This document shows, one piece after another, positions 22,901-31,727 of a stretch of DNA of 64,000 nucleotides (the stretch's first letter is position 1; every line of letters begins with the position of its first letter). The DNA comes from Pseudo-nitzschia pungens (taxonomy: Eukaryota > Bacillariophyta > Bacillariophyceae > Bacillariales > Bacillariaceae), in contig CM074761.1 of the NCBI GenBank assembly GCA_037355855.1, positions 1,879,346 to 1,943,345 of the forward strand, read 5' to 3'. The notes beneath the pieces are model-generated. The model saw only the letters and a program-made list of their open reading frames with translations, did not search any database and was not told the origin of the DNA. The position numbers and the translations under genes are program-made.

Positions 22901-25900
22901 CAAACGCTGTCGAGGAAGAGATTGCCGAACCAGAGATTGCTGAACCAGCTGTTGTAGAACCCGTTGTTGGTGAACCAGACGCTGTCGAAGAAGAGATTGC
23001 TGAACCAGCTGTTGTAGAATCAGTTGTTGATGAACCAGATGTTATCGAAGAGATTGCTCCACCAGAGATTGCCGAAACAGATGCTGCAGAACCGGATGTT
23101 TCATCGGAGATTGCTGAACCAGCTGTTGTAGAACCAGTTGTTGGTGAACCAAACGCTGTCGAACAAGAGATTGCTGAACCAGCTGTTGTAGAACCGGTTG
23201 TTGATGAATCAGACGCTGTCGAAGACGAGGTTGCTGAACCAGCTGTTGTAGAATCAGTTGTTGATGAACCAGATGTTATCGAAGAGATTGCTCCACCAGA
23301 GATTGCTGAAACAGATGCTGCAGAACCGGATGTTTCATCGGAGATTGCTGAACCAGCTGTTGTAGAACCAGTTGTTGGTGAACCAAACGCTGTTGAAGAA
23401 GAGATTGCTGAACCAGCTGTTGTAGAACCGGTTGTTGATGAATCAGACGCTGTCGAAGACGAGGTTGCTGAACCAGCTGTTGTAGAATCAGTTGTTGATG
23501 AACCAGATGTTATCGAAGAGATTGCTCCACCAGAGATTGCTGAAACAGATGCTGCAGAACCGGATGTTTCATCGGAGATTGCTGAACCAGCTGTTGTAGA
23601 ACCAGTTGTTGGTGAACCAAACGCTGTTGAAGAAGAGATTGCTGAACCAGCTGTTGTAGAACCGGTTGTTGATGAATCAGACGCTGTCGAAGACGAGGTT
23701 GCTGAACCAGCTGTTGTAGAATCAGTTGTTGATGAACCAGATGTTATCGAAGAGATTGCTCCACCAGAGATTGCCGAAACAGATGCTGCAGAACCGGATG
23801 TTTCATCGGAGATTGCTGAACCAGCTGTTGTAGAACCAGTTGTTGGTGAACCAAACGCTGTCGAAGAAGATATTGCTGAACCAGCTGGTGTAGAACCGGT
23901 TGTTGATGAATCAGACGCTGTCGAAGAAGAGATTGCTGAACCAGACGCTGTCGAAGACGAGGTTGCTGAACCAGCTGTTGTAGAACCAGTTGTTGATGAA
24001 CCAGACGTTATCGAAGAGATTGCTCCACCAGAGATTGCCGAAACAGATGCTGCAGAACCGGATGTTTCATCGGAGATTGCTGAATCAGCTAGTGTAGAAC
24101 CAGTTATTGGTGAACAAGACGCTGTCGAGGAAGAGATTGCTGAACCTGAGATTGCTGAACCAGAGATTGCTGAACCAGCTGTTGGTGAACCAGACGCTGT
24201 CAAAGAAGAGATTGCTGAACCAGCTGTTGTAGAACCAGTTGTTGGTGAACCAGACGCTGTCGAAGAAGAGATTGCTGAACCTGATATTGTAGAAGCAGAC
24301 ATTGCCGAAACAGATAATGCTGCAGAACCAGATGATTCAGAAGCGTTTACAGAATCAGGTGTTGGTAAACCAAACATTGTCGAAGAAGAGGTTGCTGAAC
24401 CGGATATTGCTGCACCATTAACTGTAGAGTCAGCCTTTACTGAACCAGAGGCTGTCGAGCAAGAGATTGCCGATCCAGTTATTGCAGAGCCAGCAGCTGT
24501 AGAACTAGCCGTTACTGAACCAGAGGTTGTAGAAGCAGATGTTGCCGAAACAAATGAGGTAGAACAGGACGTTGCAGAACCGGACGTGCCGCAAGAGGTT
24601 GAAGAATCAGGTATTGGTGTGCCCGACGCTGCCGAACAGGATATTGCTGAGCCAGCCGCTGTAGAACCAGCCGTTACTGAACCAGAAGTTGTAGAAGCAG
24701 ATGTTGCCGAAGCAAATGACGTGGAACAAGACGTTGCAGAATCGGACGTGCCGCAAGAGGTTGAAGAATCAGGTATTGGTGAGCCCGACGCTGTCGAACA
24801 GGATATTGCTGAACCAGCCGCTGTAGAACCAGCCGTTACTGAACCAGATGTCGCAGAACGAGAAGTGCCGCAACAGGTTGAAGAATCATCCGTTGGTGAA
24901 CCAGAAGTGCCGCAAGAGGTTGTAGAAGCTTGTGTTGTTGAGCCCGACGCTGTCGAACAGGATATTGCTGAACCAGTCGCTGTAGAACCAGCCGTTGCTG
25001 AACCAGAAGTTGTAGAAGCAGATGTTGCCGAAGCAAATGATGTGGAACCAGACGTTGTAGAAGCGAGTGTTGCCAAAACCGATGACGCAGAACCAGAGGT
25101 GGCGCAAGAGATTGTAAAAGGAGGTGCTGGTGAACCAGACGCTGTCGAAGAAGCAACTGCTGAGCCAGATATTGTCGAAACAGATGCTGTAGAACCAGAC
25201 TTTTCGCCAGATATTGCAGAATCAGGTGTTGGTGAACCAGACGGTGTCGAACAAAAGGTTGCTGAACCAGTCACTATAGAATCAGCCTTAACTGAATCAT
25301 ACGCTGTCGAGGAGGTGATTGCTGAACCGGATGTTGCCGAAACAAATGATGTAAAACCAGACGTTGTAGAAGCAGATCTTGCCGAAACAGATGCTGCAGA
25401 GCCAGACACTATCGAACAAAATAATGCTGAAACAGATGGCGCAGAACTAGACGTGTCACAAGAGGTTTCAGAATCAGGTGTCGCTGAAACTGATGATGTG
25501 CAACCAGACGTTGCAAAAGCAGATGTTTCACCTGAGGTTGTGGAGTCAAATGTGGCTGAACATGATGCAGAACCAGATGTTGCAGAAGCGCATTTTGTTG
25601 CACCAGACACTGTCGAACAAGATAACGCTGAAACAGATGCTGCAGAACCAGACATCTCTCAAGAGGTTCCAGAATCAGGTGTCGCTGAAGCTGACGATGC
25701 AGAACGAGACATTTCGCCAGAGTTTCTGGAATCAGGTGTGACTAAAACTGATGATATAGAACCTGAAGTTGTCGAAGCAGAAGTTGCCGAACAAGATGGC
25801 GCCAAAACAGACGTTGCGGAACTAGACGTTTCATCAGAGGGTGTAGAACCTTGTGTCGCTGGACCTGCTGATGATACAGAACCAAGCGTTGTAGATCCAG

Positions 25901-27684
25901 ATGTTACCGAACAAGATGTCGCCGAACAAGATGTCGCCGAAACAGATGTTTCATTAGAGGTTGCAGAACCAGGTGTTGCTGAACCCGATGGTGTAGAAAC
26001 AGGAGTTGTAGCACTATCCATTGCCGAAGCAGACGTTGTCGAGCAAGGCAATGCTGAACCAGAGGTTGTAGAAACAGTCGTTGCGGAGGTAGAAGCAGAT
26101 GCATCAGAACAAAGCGTTGCACCAGATGTTGCAGACGTAGAAGCAGATGTTGCCAAACAAGATAGTGCGGAACAAGATGTTGGGGAACCAGACATCGCAA
26201 AACCAGATGCTGCAGAACAAGATGCTGCTGAACAAGATGTTGCACCACTAGAAGCTGCAGAGACCGACGTTGCAGAACCAGTCACTGCCGAACTGGATGT
26301 TCCAGAACCAGATTTTTCATCGTCAGATGTCGAAGAATCAGAGGTTGTAGATGTTTTAGAAACTCGTGTTGCAGCACCGGACGTCGCAGAACTTGACGTT
26401 ACTGAACCAGAAGTTGCAGAACAAGATATTACAGAAACAGACTTTGCAGTACCAGATGCGGGAGAACCTGACGCTGGTCAACCAGCAGGTGCAGAACCAG
26501 ATATTGCATCAGATATTGAGATAGCAGAACAAGATAGTGCGGAACACAGTAGTGCCCAATTCGCCGCTTCAGACGTTGCAGAAGTAGATGTTGCCGAGCA
26601 AGATGTTACTGAAGCAAATGTTGCTGCACCAGACGTTGCAGAATTTGATGTTACAGATGCAGACATTGCTGAACCTGATGTTTCAGAAGTAGACGTCGCG
26701 GAACCTGATTTTTCAGAAGTAGACGTCGTAGAACCAGATGTTGCAGAATCAGGTGTTGCAGCAGAGGTTGCAGAGACACCTCCGGAGGGAGAGGAATCAA
26801 ACTTGGAAAGCAGCGCTGCAGGAGAAGGTCCCGGTGATGCAGAGGTAGAAAAACTGAATTCTACTGACTTCGAGGATGTCGCAGGTACCACTAAGAACGA
26901 AGAATCAAATTCTGCTCAGATCACTCCAGATCAAGAACCATCAGAAATTGGGTCAAGTGAAGCTCGAAATCTGCAACAACTAGAAAGTGAAAGTGTGACC
27001 GAAGAACTCATGGCTGATGAAGAGAAAGAGCAGAAACCCGGTCTTGCATTGACTGAAGAAAATATGGACGAAGAGGGAAAATATGGCAAACCAGTAAGTG
27101 AGGATCCGAAGGGATCCGAAGATGCAAAAAACAATGTTACAATGAATGACGAAGGTGCTTCAGGAGAGGCATTTCGTGTTGCCAGTCCACAAAATGAAGA
27201 GTCGCAAATGGTAGATCCAGAAGTGACGAACGAAAGTGAAGAGAAAACCCCCCTTAAAGATTCAAATCGTGCTGAAGAAGAAGGGGCTATCTCTAAGGAA
27301 TTGGAATACATGGTGAAAGAGTACGACGTTGTGTCTGCTGAAAATTCGCAGCTGCGAGAGCGGATGGCGGAACTTGAGAACAAGCACCAAGTAACTGATG
27401 AAGGTCATGCTCGGCAATATGAAGAACTAAGTGGTATAGCTAGTATGGCTTTGGCAAACCTGAGAGAAGTAAAGTTTTCAAAAGAGATCTCTGAAGAAGC
27501 TGTTTTGGAACTAGAGAAAAGGGTCCTCGAATTGGAGAAAACGATTGTGAAGAAGGATGAATGCATCGAGAATCTTCAGCATGAGCTGGATGGATATAGA
27601 CAAGGAGATTTGAAAAAGCTTGACAAGATGTCGGATTCTTTTGAAAATGTGTTTTACGCAACGTCCGACGAAGAAAAGGAATAG
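19921..27684 (+). CDS. Giant acidic repeat protein with Lys-rich head and C-terminal coiled coil
   Basis: About 2587 residues in one exon. I do not recognise a family. In order: a short start (MVDFLSMFGKFKAKRKPE); a very Lys-rich region with KKKKKK runs (about residues 35-220); a Glu/Val/Ala/Pro-rich repeat region of about 2000 residues; and a C-terminal coiled coil (about 2450-2575) with heptad Leu and Glu. The basic repeat is about 20 residues (60 bp), e.g. IAEPAVVEPVVGEPDAVEEE. Between 23041 and 24060 it is organised into a 78-residue (234-bp) higher-order repeat with near-identical copies. There is no signal peptide or membrane segment, so a cytosolic or nuclear role is likely; a structural or scaffold function is only a guess. 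The open frame begins at a GTG at 19870, but the first ATG is 19921. Charged coiled-coil proteins at 44053-46740 and 59021-62401 share the general build. Confidence 0.8.
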   Translation: MVDFLSMFGKFKAKRKPEIDGGGAVSEQSEELGDTKKKKRLWERHKESVEAPPKSTEESASVGIEASKTDSTQLETKEEVKVKKKRPKKPKKVPNSKKKLMSSAQKTDNATLDGTCSRKKKKKKKRHREEDGAATSGSVKPRKKKKKKKTEETASANADASVAESKKVKKRPKKSKKKKRDRESDKKKDRKRKTKEKGEKNDAASIAKKKAGDDHSSADDVAVTSEPTIMKATDITSRDDFEGAKISLPDVTREEVNVTTEVTSATSAIERFPVETSQITQSQEDPADDKIDESNMESNHAAEGLSDSKSEQPTDVDTQEIPEEVANTSPGEEELNVDSAPVQESPEAAKVEEPTEVDTQEVEEITPDAEESNVESKPVKGSLDDANVEGQSNAELDVAETDNAVQLDDSQEVAESGVVEPDACDRGIAEPATVDPAVGEKDAVEEEIAEPDTVELAVAQTNAVEQEIAEPEIAEADFAETNDVEPDVVERDISQEVAESGADESDAVKQDITEPDVGEPDAVEEEIAEPEISEPGTAEPVVGEQDAVEEEIVESDVPEADVNESDAVKQDITQPAVGEPDAVKQEIAEPEISESAIVGPVVGEQDAVEEEIAEPEIAEPVTVEPAVGELNDVKQEITKPEITESVTVEPAVGEPDAVEEEIAEPEIAEPVSVEPAVSEPDAVKEEIAEPAVVEPVIGEPNAVKEEIAELEIAETNAAEPDVALEIAEPATTEPVVGEPNTVEEEIAEPEIAEPATVEPAVGEPDAVKEEIAEPAVVEPVVDESDAVKEEIAEQAVVESVVDESDAVEEDIAEPATVEPVVGEPNAVEEDIAEPAVVESVVGEPDAVEEDIAEPATVEPVVGEQDAVEEEIAEPEIAEPATVEPVIGEPNAVEEDIAEPAVVESVVGEPDAVEQEIAEPATVEPVVGEQDSVEEEIAEPEIAEPAVVEPVVGEPDVVEEEIAEPAVVESVVDESDAVEEDIAEPATVEPVVGKPNAVEEEIAEPEIAEPAVVEPVVGEPDAVEEEIAEPAVVESVVDEPDVIEEIAPPEIAETDAAEPDVSSEIAEPAVVEPVVGEPNAVEQEIAEPAVVEPVVDESDAVEDEVAEPAVVESVVDEPDVIEEIAPPEIAETDAAEPDVSSEIAEPAVVEPVVGEPNAVEEEIAEPAVVEPVVDESDAVEDEVAEPAVVESVVDEPDVIEEIAPPEIAETDAAEPDVSSEIAEPAVVEPVVGEPNAVEEEIAEPAVVEPVVDESDAVEDEVAEPAVVESVVDEPDVIEEIAPPEIAETDAAEPDVSSEIAEPAVVEPVVGEPNAVEEDIAEPAGVEPVVDESDAVEEEIAEPDAVEDEVAEPAVVEPVVDEPDVIEEIAPPEIAETDAAEPDVSSEIAESASVEPVIGEQDAVEEEIAEPEIAEPEIAEPAVGEPDAVKEEIAEPAVVEPVVGEPDAVEEEIAEPDIVEADIAETDNAAEPDDSEAFTESGVGKPNIVEEEVAEPDIAAPLTVESAFTEPEAVEQEIADPVIAEPAAVELAVTEPEVVEADVAETNEVEQDVAEPDVPQEVEESGIGVPDAAEQDIAEPAAVEPAVTEPEVVEADVAEANDVEQDVAESDVPQEVEESGIGEPDAVEQDIAEPAAVEPAVTEPDVAEREVPQQVEESSVGEPEVPQEVVEACVVEPDAVEQDIAEPVAVEPAVAEPEVVEADVAEANDVEPDVVEASVAKTDDAEPEVAQEIVKGGAGEPDAVEEATAEPDIVETDAVEPDFSPDIAESGVGEPDGVEQKVAEPVTIESALTESYAVEEVIAEPDVAETNDVKPDVVEADLAETDAAEPDTIEQNNAETDGAELDVSQEVSESGVAETDDVQPDVAKADVSPEVVESNVAEHDAEPDVAEAHFVAPDTVEQDNAETDAAEPDISQEVPESGVAEADDAERDISPEFLESGVTKTDDIEPEVVEAEVAEQDGAKTDVAELDVSSEGVEPCVAGPADDTEPSVVDPDVTEQDVAEQDVAETDVSLEVAEPGVAEPDGVETGVVALSIAEADVVEQGNAEPEVVETVVAEVEADASEQSVAPDVADVEADVAKQDSAEQDVGEPDIAKPDAAEQDAAEQDVAPLEAAETDVAEPVTAELDVPEPDFSSSDVEESEVVDVLETRVAAPDVAELDVTEPEVAEQDITETDFAVPDAGEPDAGQPAGAEPDIASDIEIAEQDSAEHSSAQFAASDVAEVDVAEQDVTEANVAAPDVAEFDVTDADIAEPDVSEVDVAEPDFSEVDVVEPDVAESGVAAEVAETPPEGEESNLESSAAGEGPGDAEVEKLNSTDFEDVAGTTKNEESNSAQITPDQEPSEIGSSEARNLQQLESESVTEELMADEEKEQKPGLALTEENMDEEGKYGKPVSEDPKGSEDAKNNVTMNDEGASGEAFRVASPQNEESQMVDPEVTNESEEKTPLKDSNRAEEEGAISKELEYMVKEYDVVSAENSQLRERMAELENKHQVTDEGHARQYEELSGIASMALANLREVKFSKEISEEAVLELEKRVLELEKTIVKKDECIENLQHELDGYRQGDLKKLDKMSDSFENVFYATSDEEKE
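21100..26790 (+). repeat. 60-bp coding tandem repeat array (20-residue unit)
   Basis: The array is regular from about 21400 to 24300 and more diverged outside that. The unit alternates EPxVxEP and DAVEEEIAEP blocks. Periodicity of 60 bp is plain between about 22200 and 22500, where successive units keep the same phase. Confidence 0.85.
23041..24060 (+). repeat. 234-bp higher-order repeat within the giant gene
   Basis: The landmark GTTATCGAAGAGATTGCTCC starts at 23041, 23275, 23509 and 23743, exactly 234 bases apart, and at 24007 (264 bases, i.e. one unit plus a 30-base insert). Copies are almost identical at the nucleotide level, which points to recent unequal exchange. Confidence 0.9.
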
Positions 27685-27840
27685 TTCTCAACTTCGAAAG
27701 CAAAAAGCTCCTCTTCCAAAATGATTTCATGGTTGTATTGTATTTTATGTACTTTCTGTAAGTGTATATAAGCATATAGCGATTAACATGGTATGCAGTG
27801 TATTATTGCCTCTTTAAGCTTCTCGAAACATCTACTACCT

Positions 27841-29058
27841 CTATTGCTTCCATCCGTCGGCTGAGAAGCCTACATCTTCGTCTTCTGAGTCATCGCCATC
27901 AGTGTCATAATCCATTTCCTTTATTGAACCTAAGGTTGTGAGGCTCGGACTAGACTTGAACTTGTTGGATGCTCCCGTGAAACTACTGCTGTTGATGGTG
28001 TCCAAAACACTCATGCAATTGGTGGATGGAATGTCTGTTGCTGGTTCCCACAAAAAGTTCATCAAACATTCGCTATCTTGAGGAACGATTTCCATGACGT
28101 TCTTGAACCAGCTTTCCATTACAGGAACGTAGGATGTGACCATTGCATGAAGCATAGTGAAGCCTCTTCCGACGAAGCCCGTATCCCGATCATCACTCCC
28201 ATTGAAAGGTGGTATTTCAGGAATCTGCACCGTATAATAGTGTTTGTTTTCGGGTTCTTGTTTTGTTTCGGCTGTGTCATCGGACAGATGAGTGTGGTCT
28301 CTGAGAGAGGAGTTGGTGGTACCATCACGTGATGGCTGAACCGACGTTGTTCTCGACTGTGGTGGGGCTTGTGTTTGTGTCAACCATTGCCTTTTTCGCT
28401 TCATTTCTCTTATTAAGTCATCCCTGAGTTGCATGATACACTGCATCGTTCGTTTCGCAGTATACCTTCGTCCATTGAAGGTAATAGCTAATTCGAATTC
28501 GATCGCTTCGTTTTGAGGGCCTTTGCTATTGTTGTTGCTGCTGTTGTTTAAACCAAGACCGGCACTCAATCCACCCGGGTGATCAGAGCGCCCCCGTACC
28601 GATTGCTTCCTTCCAACAGCGGATGTTTGCGAAGATCCGCTGTTACCGGACACTCTCCGTCGAAGGGTTTTCCCTATTTGATTTGCATATTGTTGTGGAT
28701 AAGACCCCGTTACGTATTGAATCCACCGAACCGGGTCTATCTTCGCCTCTTTTACTGCGATTGCTGCCGAGTTCAATAGACAACCGATATTTGTAGTGGA
28801 AGAAGAAAAGGCTTCATCGTCCTCGCACCAGTTGCTGTAATTGTTGTTATTTACTTTTTCGTGATGCAATGGTACATTTTTCTCAACCAATAACGATTCT
28901 TGAACATTATCGCCCGAATCATAGTTCACATCCTTCTTTTCTTCAGCTCCTGTTGTCGCATCAATCGGAGGGAACAAACCGGGCAACGCGTATGCTGACA
29001 TGGTAGGAACTTCAAACTCTTCAGTGGTCTTAATTCTATGATCAGTTAACACGTACAT
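27841..29058 (-). CDS. PX-domain-like protein
   Basis: A 405-residue protein with no intron apparent. The middle and C-terminal part has the order of a phox-homology domain: a strand pair (FELAITFNGRRYTAKRTM) then a helix (QLRDDLIREMKRKRQW), a proline-rich IPEIPPF in place of the PxxP loop, and helices VGRGFTMLHAMVTSYVPVMESWF and DSECLMNFLWEP, which would be the closing helices. PX domains bind phosphoinositides on endosomal membranes. The similarity is by pattern only, and the loop between the first helix and the proline stretch is an unusually long Gln/Thr/Ser-rich insert. The first 190 residues are disordered-looking; the last 40 are Asp/Glu-rich. The gene is convergent with the giant repeat gene, with only about 150 bases between them. 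Confidence 0.5.
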   Translation of the reverse strand: MYVLTDHRIKTTEEFEVPTMSAYALPGLFPPIDATTGAEEKKDVNYDSGDNVQESLLVEKNVPLHHEKVNNNNYSNWCEDDEAFSSSTTNIGCLLNSAAIAVKEAKIDPVRWIQYVTGSYPQQYANQIGKTLRRRVSGNSGSSQTSAVGRKQSVRGRSDHPGGLSAGLGLNNSSNNNSKGPQNEAIEFELAITFNGRRYTAKRTMQCIMQLRDDLIREMKRKRQWLTQTQAPPQSRTTSVQPSRDGTTNSSLRDHTHLSDDTAETKQEPENKHYYTVQIPEIPPFNGSDDRDTGFVGRGFTMLHAMVTSYVPVMESWFKNVMEIVPQDSECLMNFLWEPATDIPSTNCMSVLDTINSSSFTGASNKFKSSPSLTTLGSIKEMDYDTDGDDSEDEDVGFSADGWKQ

Positions 29059-30301
29059 TCAGGAGAAAAGAGACAGAGGTACGTTGAGATCTTTTCAATG
29101 AGATTCAGCAAGAATACGTGATTTTCCGAACCCATAGAAGCGTCTATCTAATTTTCGTTGGTGATTGGGTGATTGAAGCCCTTGTCCGGGTAATTATTCC
29201 ATAATATTTGTTTTGAAATTTGCATGCTACACAGCTCTACCAGTACTCGTACTCGTACTCGTACTTCTAATCATCAATCAACCAATGCTGAGCTAATCGT
29301 ATGGACATTCTTGACACCATAGTTTGGCAATGGGCCCTACATGAACACCGACGAGAACACCGGATGCGCGAGGAACTCATGACACATTATAAACTTCAGT
29401 TCGCCTGGCGAATCACGAATCGCGCTTGCTGGCTCGTACCTTCCGTTGTGATTTCTGCGGGGACGATAAATGACACAGACCTATTATCGATTGATTATGT
29501 TGTTGTTGTTTACCTCGGACACGGCTTGAAAGTGATGAAAAATCTATTTGAAGGGGAAGAGGATCGAAATCATCATGAAAATGTGAGGCGCTAGAGCTCC
29601 AGGTGTATTGATGTGAAGTAGAATCGATTGATCTTCTGCAAGGTTACCACCACCATGCCTTATCGGCAACGAATTTGCGATGGCGTGAGAATAATGAATG
29701 TGGAGTCGAATAAGGATAACGATGAGGTGCAAGATGGCAATTCAAAACTGATGTTTCGATTGGACGTGGTATGTAATTATTTAGAGGAAACATGGTCGCG
29801 GAATCATCGATGCGAATTTTATTTGTCGACATCGGTCGTTCTCAAAGTTACCGTCACCAAGCCATGGCCTTCTCTTCCTGGCTTCGCGATGCAAAAACAA
29901 GCAATTGCTTTTTGTCAGTCACGAACGTGATTCATCAATCACTGTGGTTTGGGTTCGAGATTCATTCGTCATTCGCAACATACTGGAACAAAGTTCAGCG
30001 TTGTTATGAGTAAACCTTCTAGATTACGTAAGATGTATTCAATTCAGTATGCGCACGGAAACGTACCGGCAATTACTTCGTACGTAAGATTACCGGTATT
30101 TCCTGCGGTAAGATTTACTACAATTGTTTTCTCATTCAACCTGAAGAAGTCGGTGATTGTTTTCGATTGATGATGTTTTCTATTGCACCCGACTCACTCT
30201 CAATCAAACCGTTCTTTGTGTGAATAGTCTGTACCTCCCACTATTCTGCGCCGAAGCTCCTCCCTGCTTTATCGTAACAAACATATCGAAACAGCCTGAC
30301 G
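29059..30301. other. Intergenic region with a small hexamer repeat
   Basis: An ACTCGT hexamer is repeated at about 29236-29266, and one TACCGGTA lies at 30091-30098. An ATG frame at 29301-29594 (97 residues) and others at 29628-29930 and 29792-30013 have no recognisable features; I do not call them genes. Confidence 0.4.
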
Positions 30302-31034
30302 ATGAAAGCAAGAAGTTTGATGAGTGTGCACGGTCTAGCCGTTCCGACGACAATTTTGATTGTCGTTGCGTTGGCGGGATTTGGCTCCGTCGTCCACGGA
30401 TTTTCGAGTCTGTCTGGCTTGTCCGGCTTCGTGAATCGAGCGCAATCAAACACAGAAATCATTTTGGAGTCAAAGTCTGTAACGACAACATTGTTTGGAA
30501 TCTTGGATGATATAATGGAAGAAGAAAATTCGGATGCGGAAGATGACGCTACGTGTAGTGACGATGAATGAACGATTGGTTGCATTGTATCATTCACTGA
30601 TTTTTGCCAGCGATTTGCAGTCCGAGATTTCAAAACGACTGGAAGAATGCACCAATCGAAGCTTCTTAGAATATCTGACTGCTTCTTCGGAGTCGACGAA
30701 GGACGAAGAAGAACAACAGGGCCTTCGAGAATTGATTGATCAAATAAATGAAGTCAAGACTGCAGTGGCAAAAAAAGCTGTTGAAGAGGAACAGGCTGCG
30801 ATTGCTGCCAAGGCAGAGAAAGAGAAAGAATCAGAGACCGCAACAACAGCACCCGACAACAACACAAAACCCTTGTCAAACGCTGACATACTGAGAAAGG
30901 CAAACGAAATAGATGCAGCTATTGCATTGTCGGATGAGGAGAAACCATCTGATTTCATTTCTGACTGCAGAGAAGTGGTAAATCTGTCGAGAGGATTCAA
31001 TGATTCAGGGCAGATGAGAGTCGGTGGACGCTAA
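30302..31034 (+). CDS. Small plastid-targeted protein of unknown function, two exons
   Basis: Not recognised. The ATG at 30302 gives a signal peptide (VPTTILIVVALAGFGSVVHG) with cleavage before FSSLS, the diatom plastid-import pattern. The first frame stops at 30571 (after SDDE) while the second exon is in another frame, so an intron is needed. The best fit is 30553-30610 (58 bases; donor GTGTAG, acceptor TTGCCAG, a CTGAT-like branch site), phase 2, joining EDDAT to DLQSEISKRL. That gives about 224 residues. The mature part has a helical region (SEISKRLEECTNRSFLEYL; an Ala/Glu/Lys coiled coil) and a C-terminal block, LSNADILRKANEIDAAI with DCREVVNLSRGF, that may be the conserved part. The donor is weak, so the join carries some doubt. 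Confidence 0.6.
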
Positions 31035-31727
31035 AAATAAAAGGTGTAAAAGTAATGGGCAGCAATTCATCGAATATTTTTGGGATCTTTTCGACTTCAG
31101 CGGCAGTCCCTGGTTATTTGGTTAGTTGGCTAGTGGCGCTGAGCATGTGATGATACTGTTTTGTCAATCAAGTACTCCTCCTCTCGAATCAGAATTCCCC
31201 CAAAAAAATGTTTCGTACTGCATGGAATTCGAGCTACACGGTACGCTATATCCATGATGACGGCTGCGTCCCTTAGATTGCAACCAGGTTGCAAGTTAGG
31301 ACCCTAAGTGCGAGTTATATTTCAGGTACTCAATAGTAGGAGCTCTACGCTGTACAAACGGAGTGGTCGTGTCTCAGATGACATGCGATCGGTGTTACTT
31401 GTTATTACCATGTTGTCTAACTTGCAACCTGGTTACAATCTAAGAGTCGTACCCGTCATCGTAGATATGATCTTTAATCCCACGGTGTCGCCTTCGCTAA
31501 TTGATGGAATTCGATCCTCGAGCAAAAAGAATTCCAACTGTTCATCTGATTTCTGGTATCCTCTCGTACCGAATTTCATCAGCTCTTATTCTGTCTAATT
31601 TGCGCCTGACGCTAAAGTACCAATTAGAGTGCGGACGAGTAATCTGCCCATTTTTCAATAAGTTTTCCTTTACAAGAGTTGTAACGTTTGCTCAAACGTT
31701 TCATTCCTATCCATAGTATCTTGAACA
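31035..31727. other. Intergenic region containing an inverted-repeat element
   Basis: No gene is supported here; the notable content is the small foldback element at 31248-31468, described separately. Confidence 0.5.
31248..31468. mobile_element. MITE-like foldback element with 52-bp terminal inverted repeats
   Basis: 31248-31299 matches the reverse complement of 31417-31468 over 52 bases with about 7 mismatches. The inner 28 bases, starting CTTAGATTGCAACCAGGTTG, differ at one position. The 117-base centre has no coding capacity. Size and shape fit a miniature inverted-repeat transposable element or the remains of one. I see no convincing target-site duplication. Confidence 0.65.

Noticed and set aside
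29301..29594. 97-residue ATG frame
   Set aside because: No recognisable domain or signal and no sequence support beyond length. It could be real but cannot be shown.
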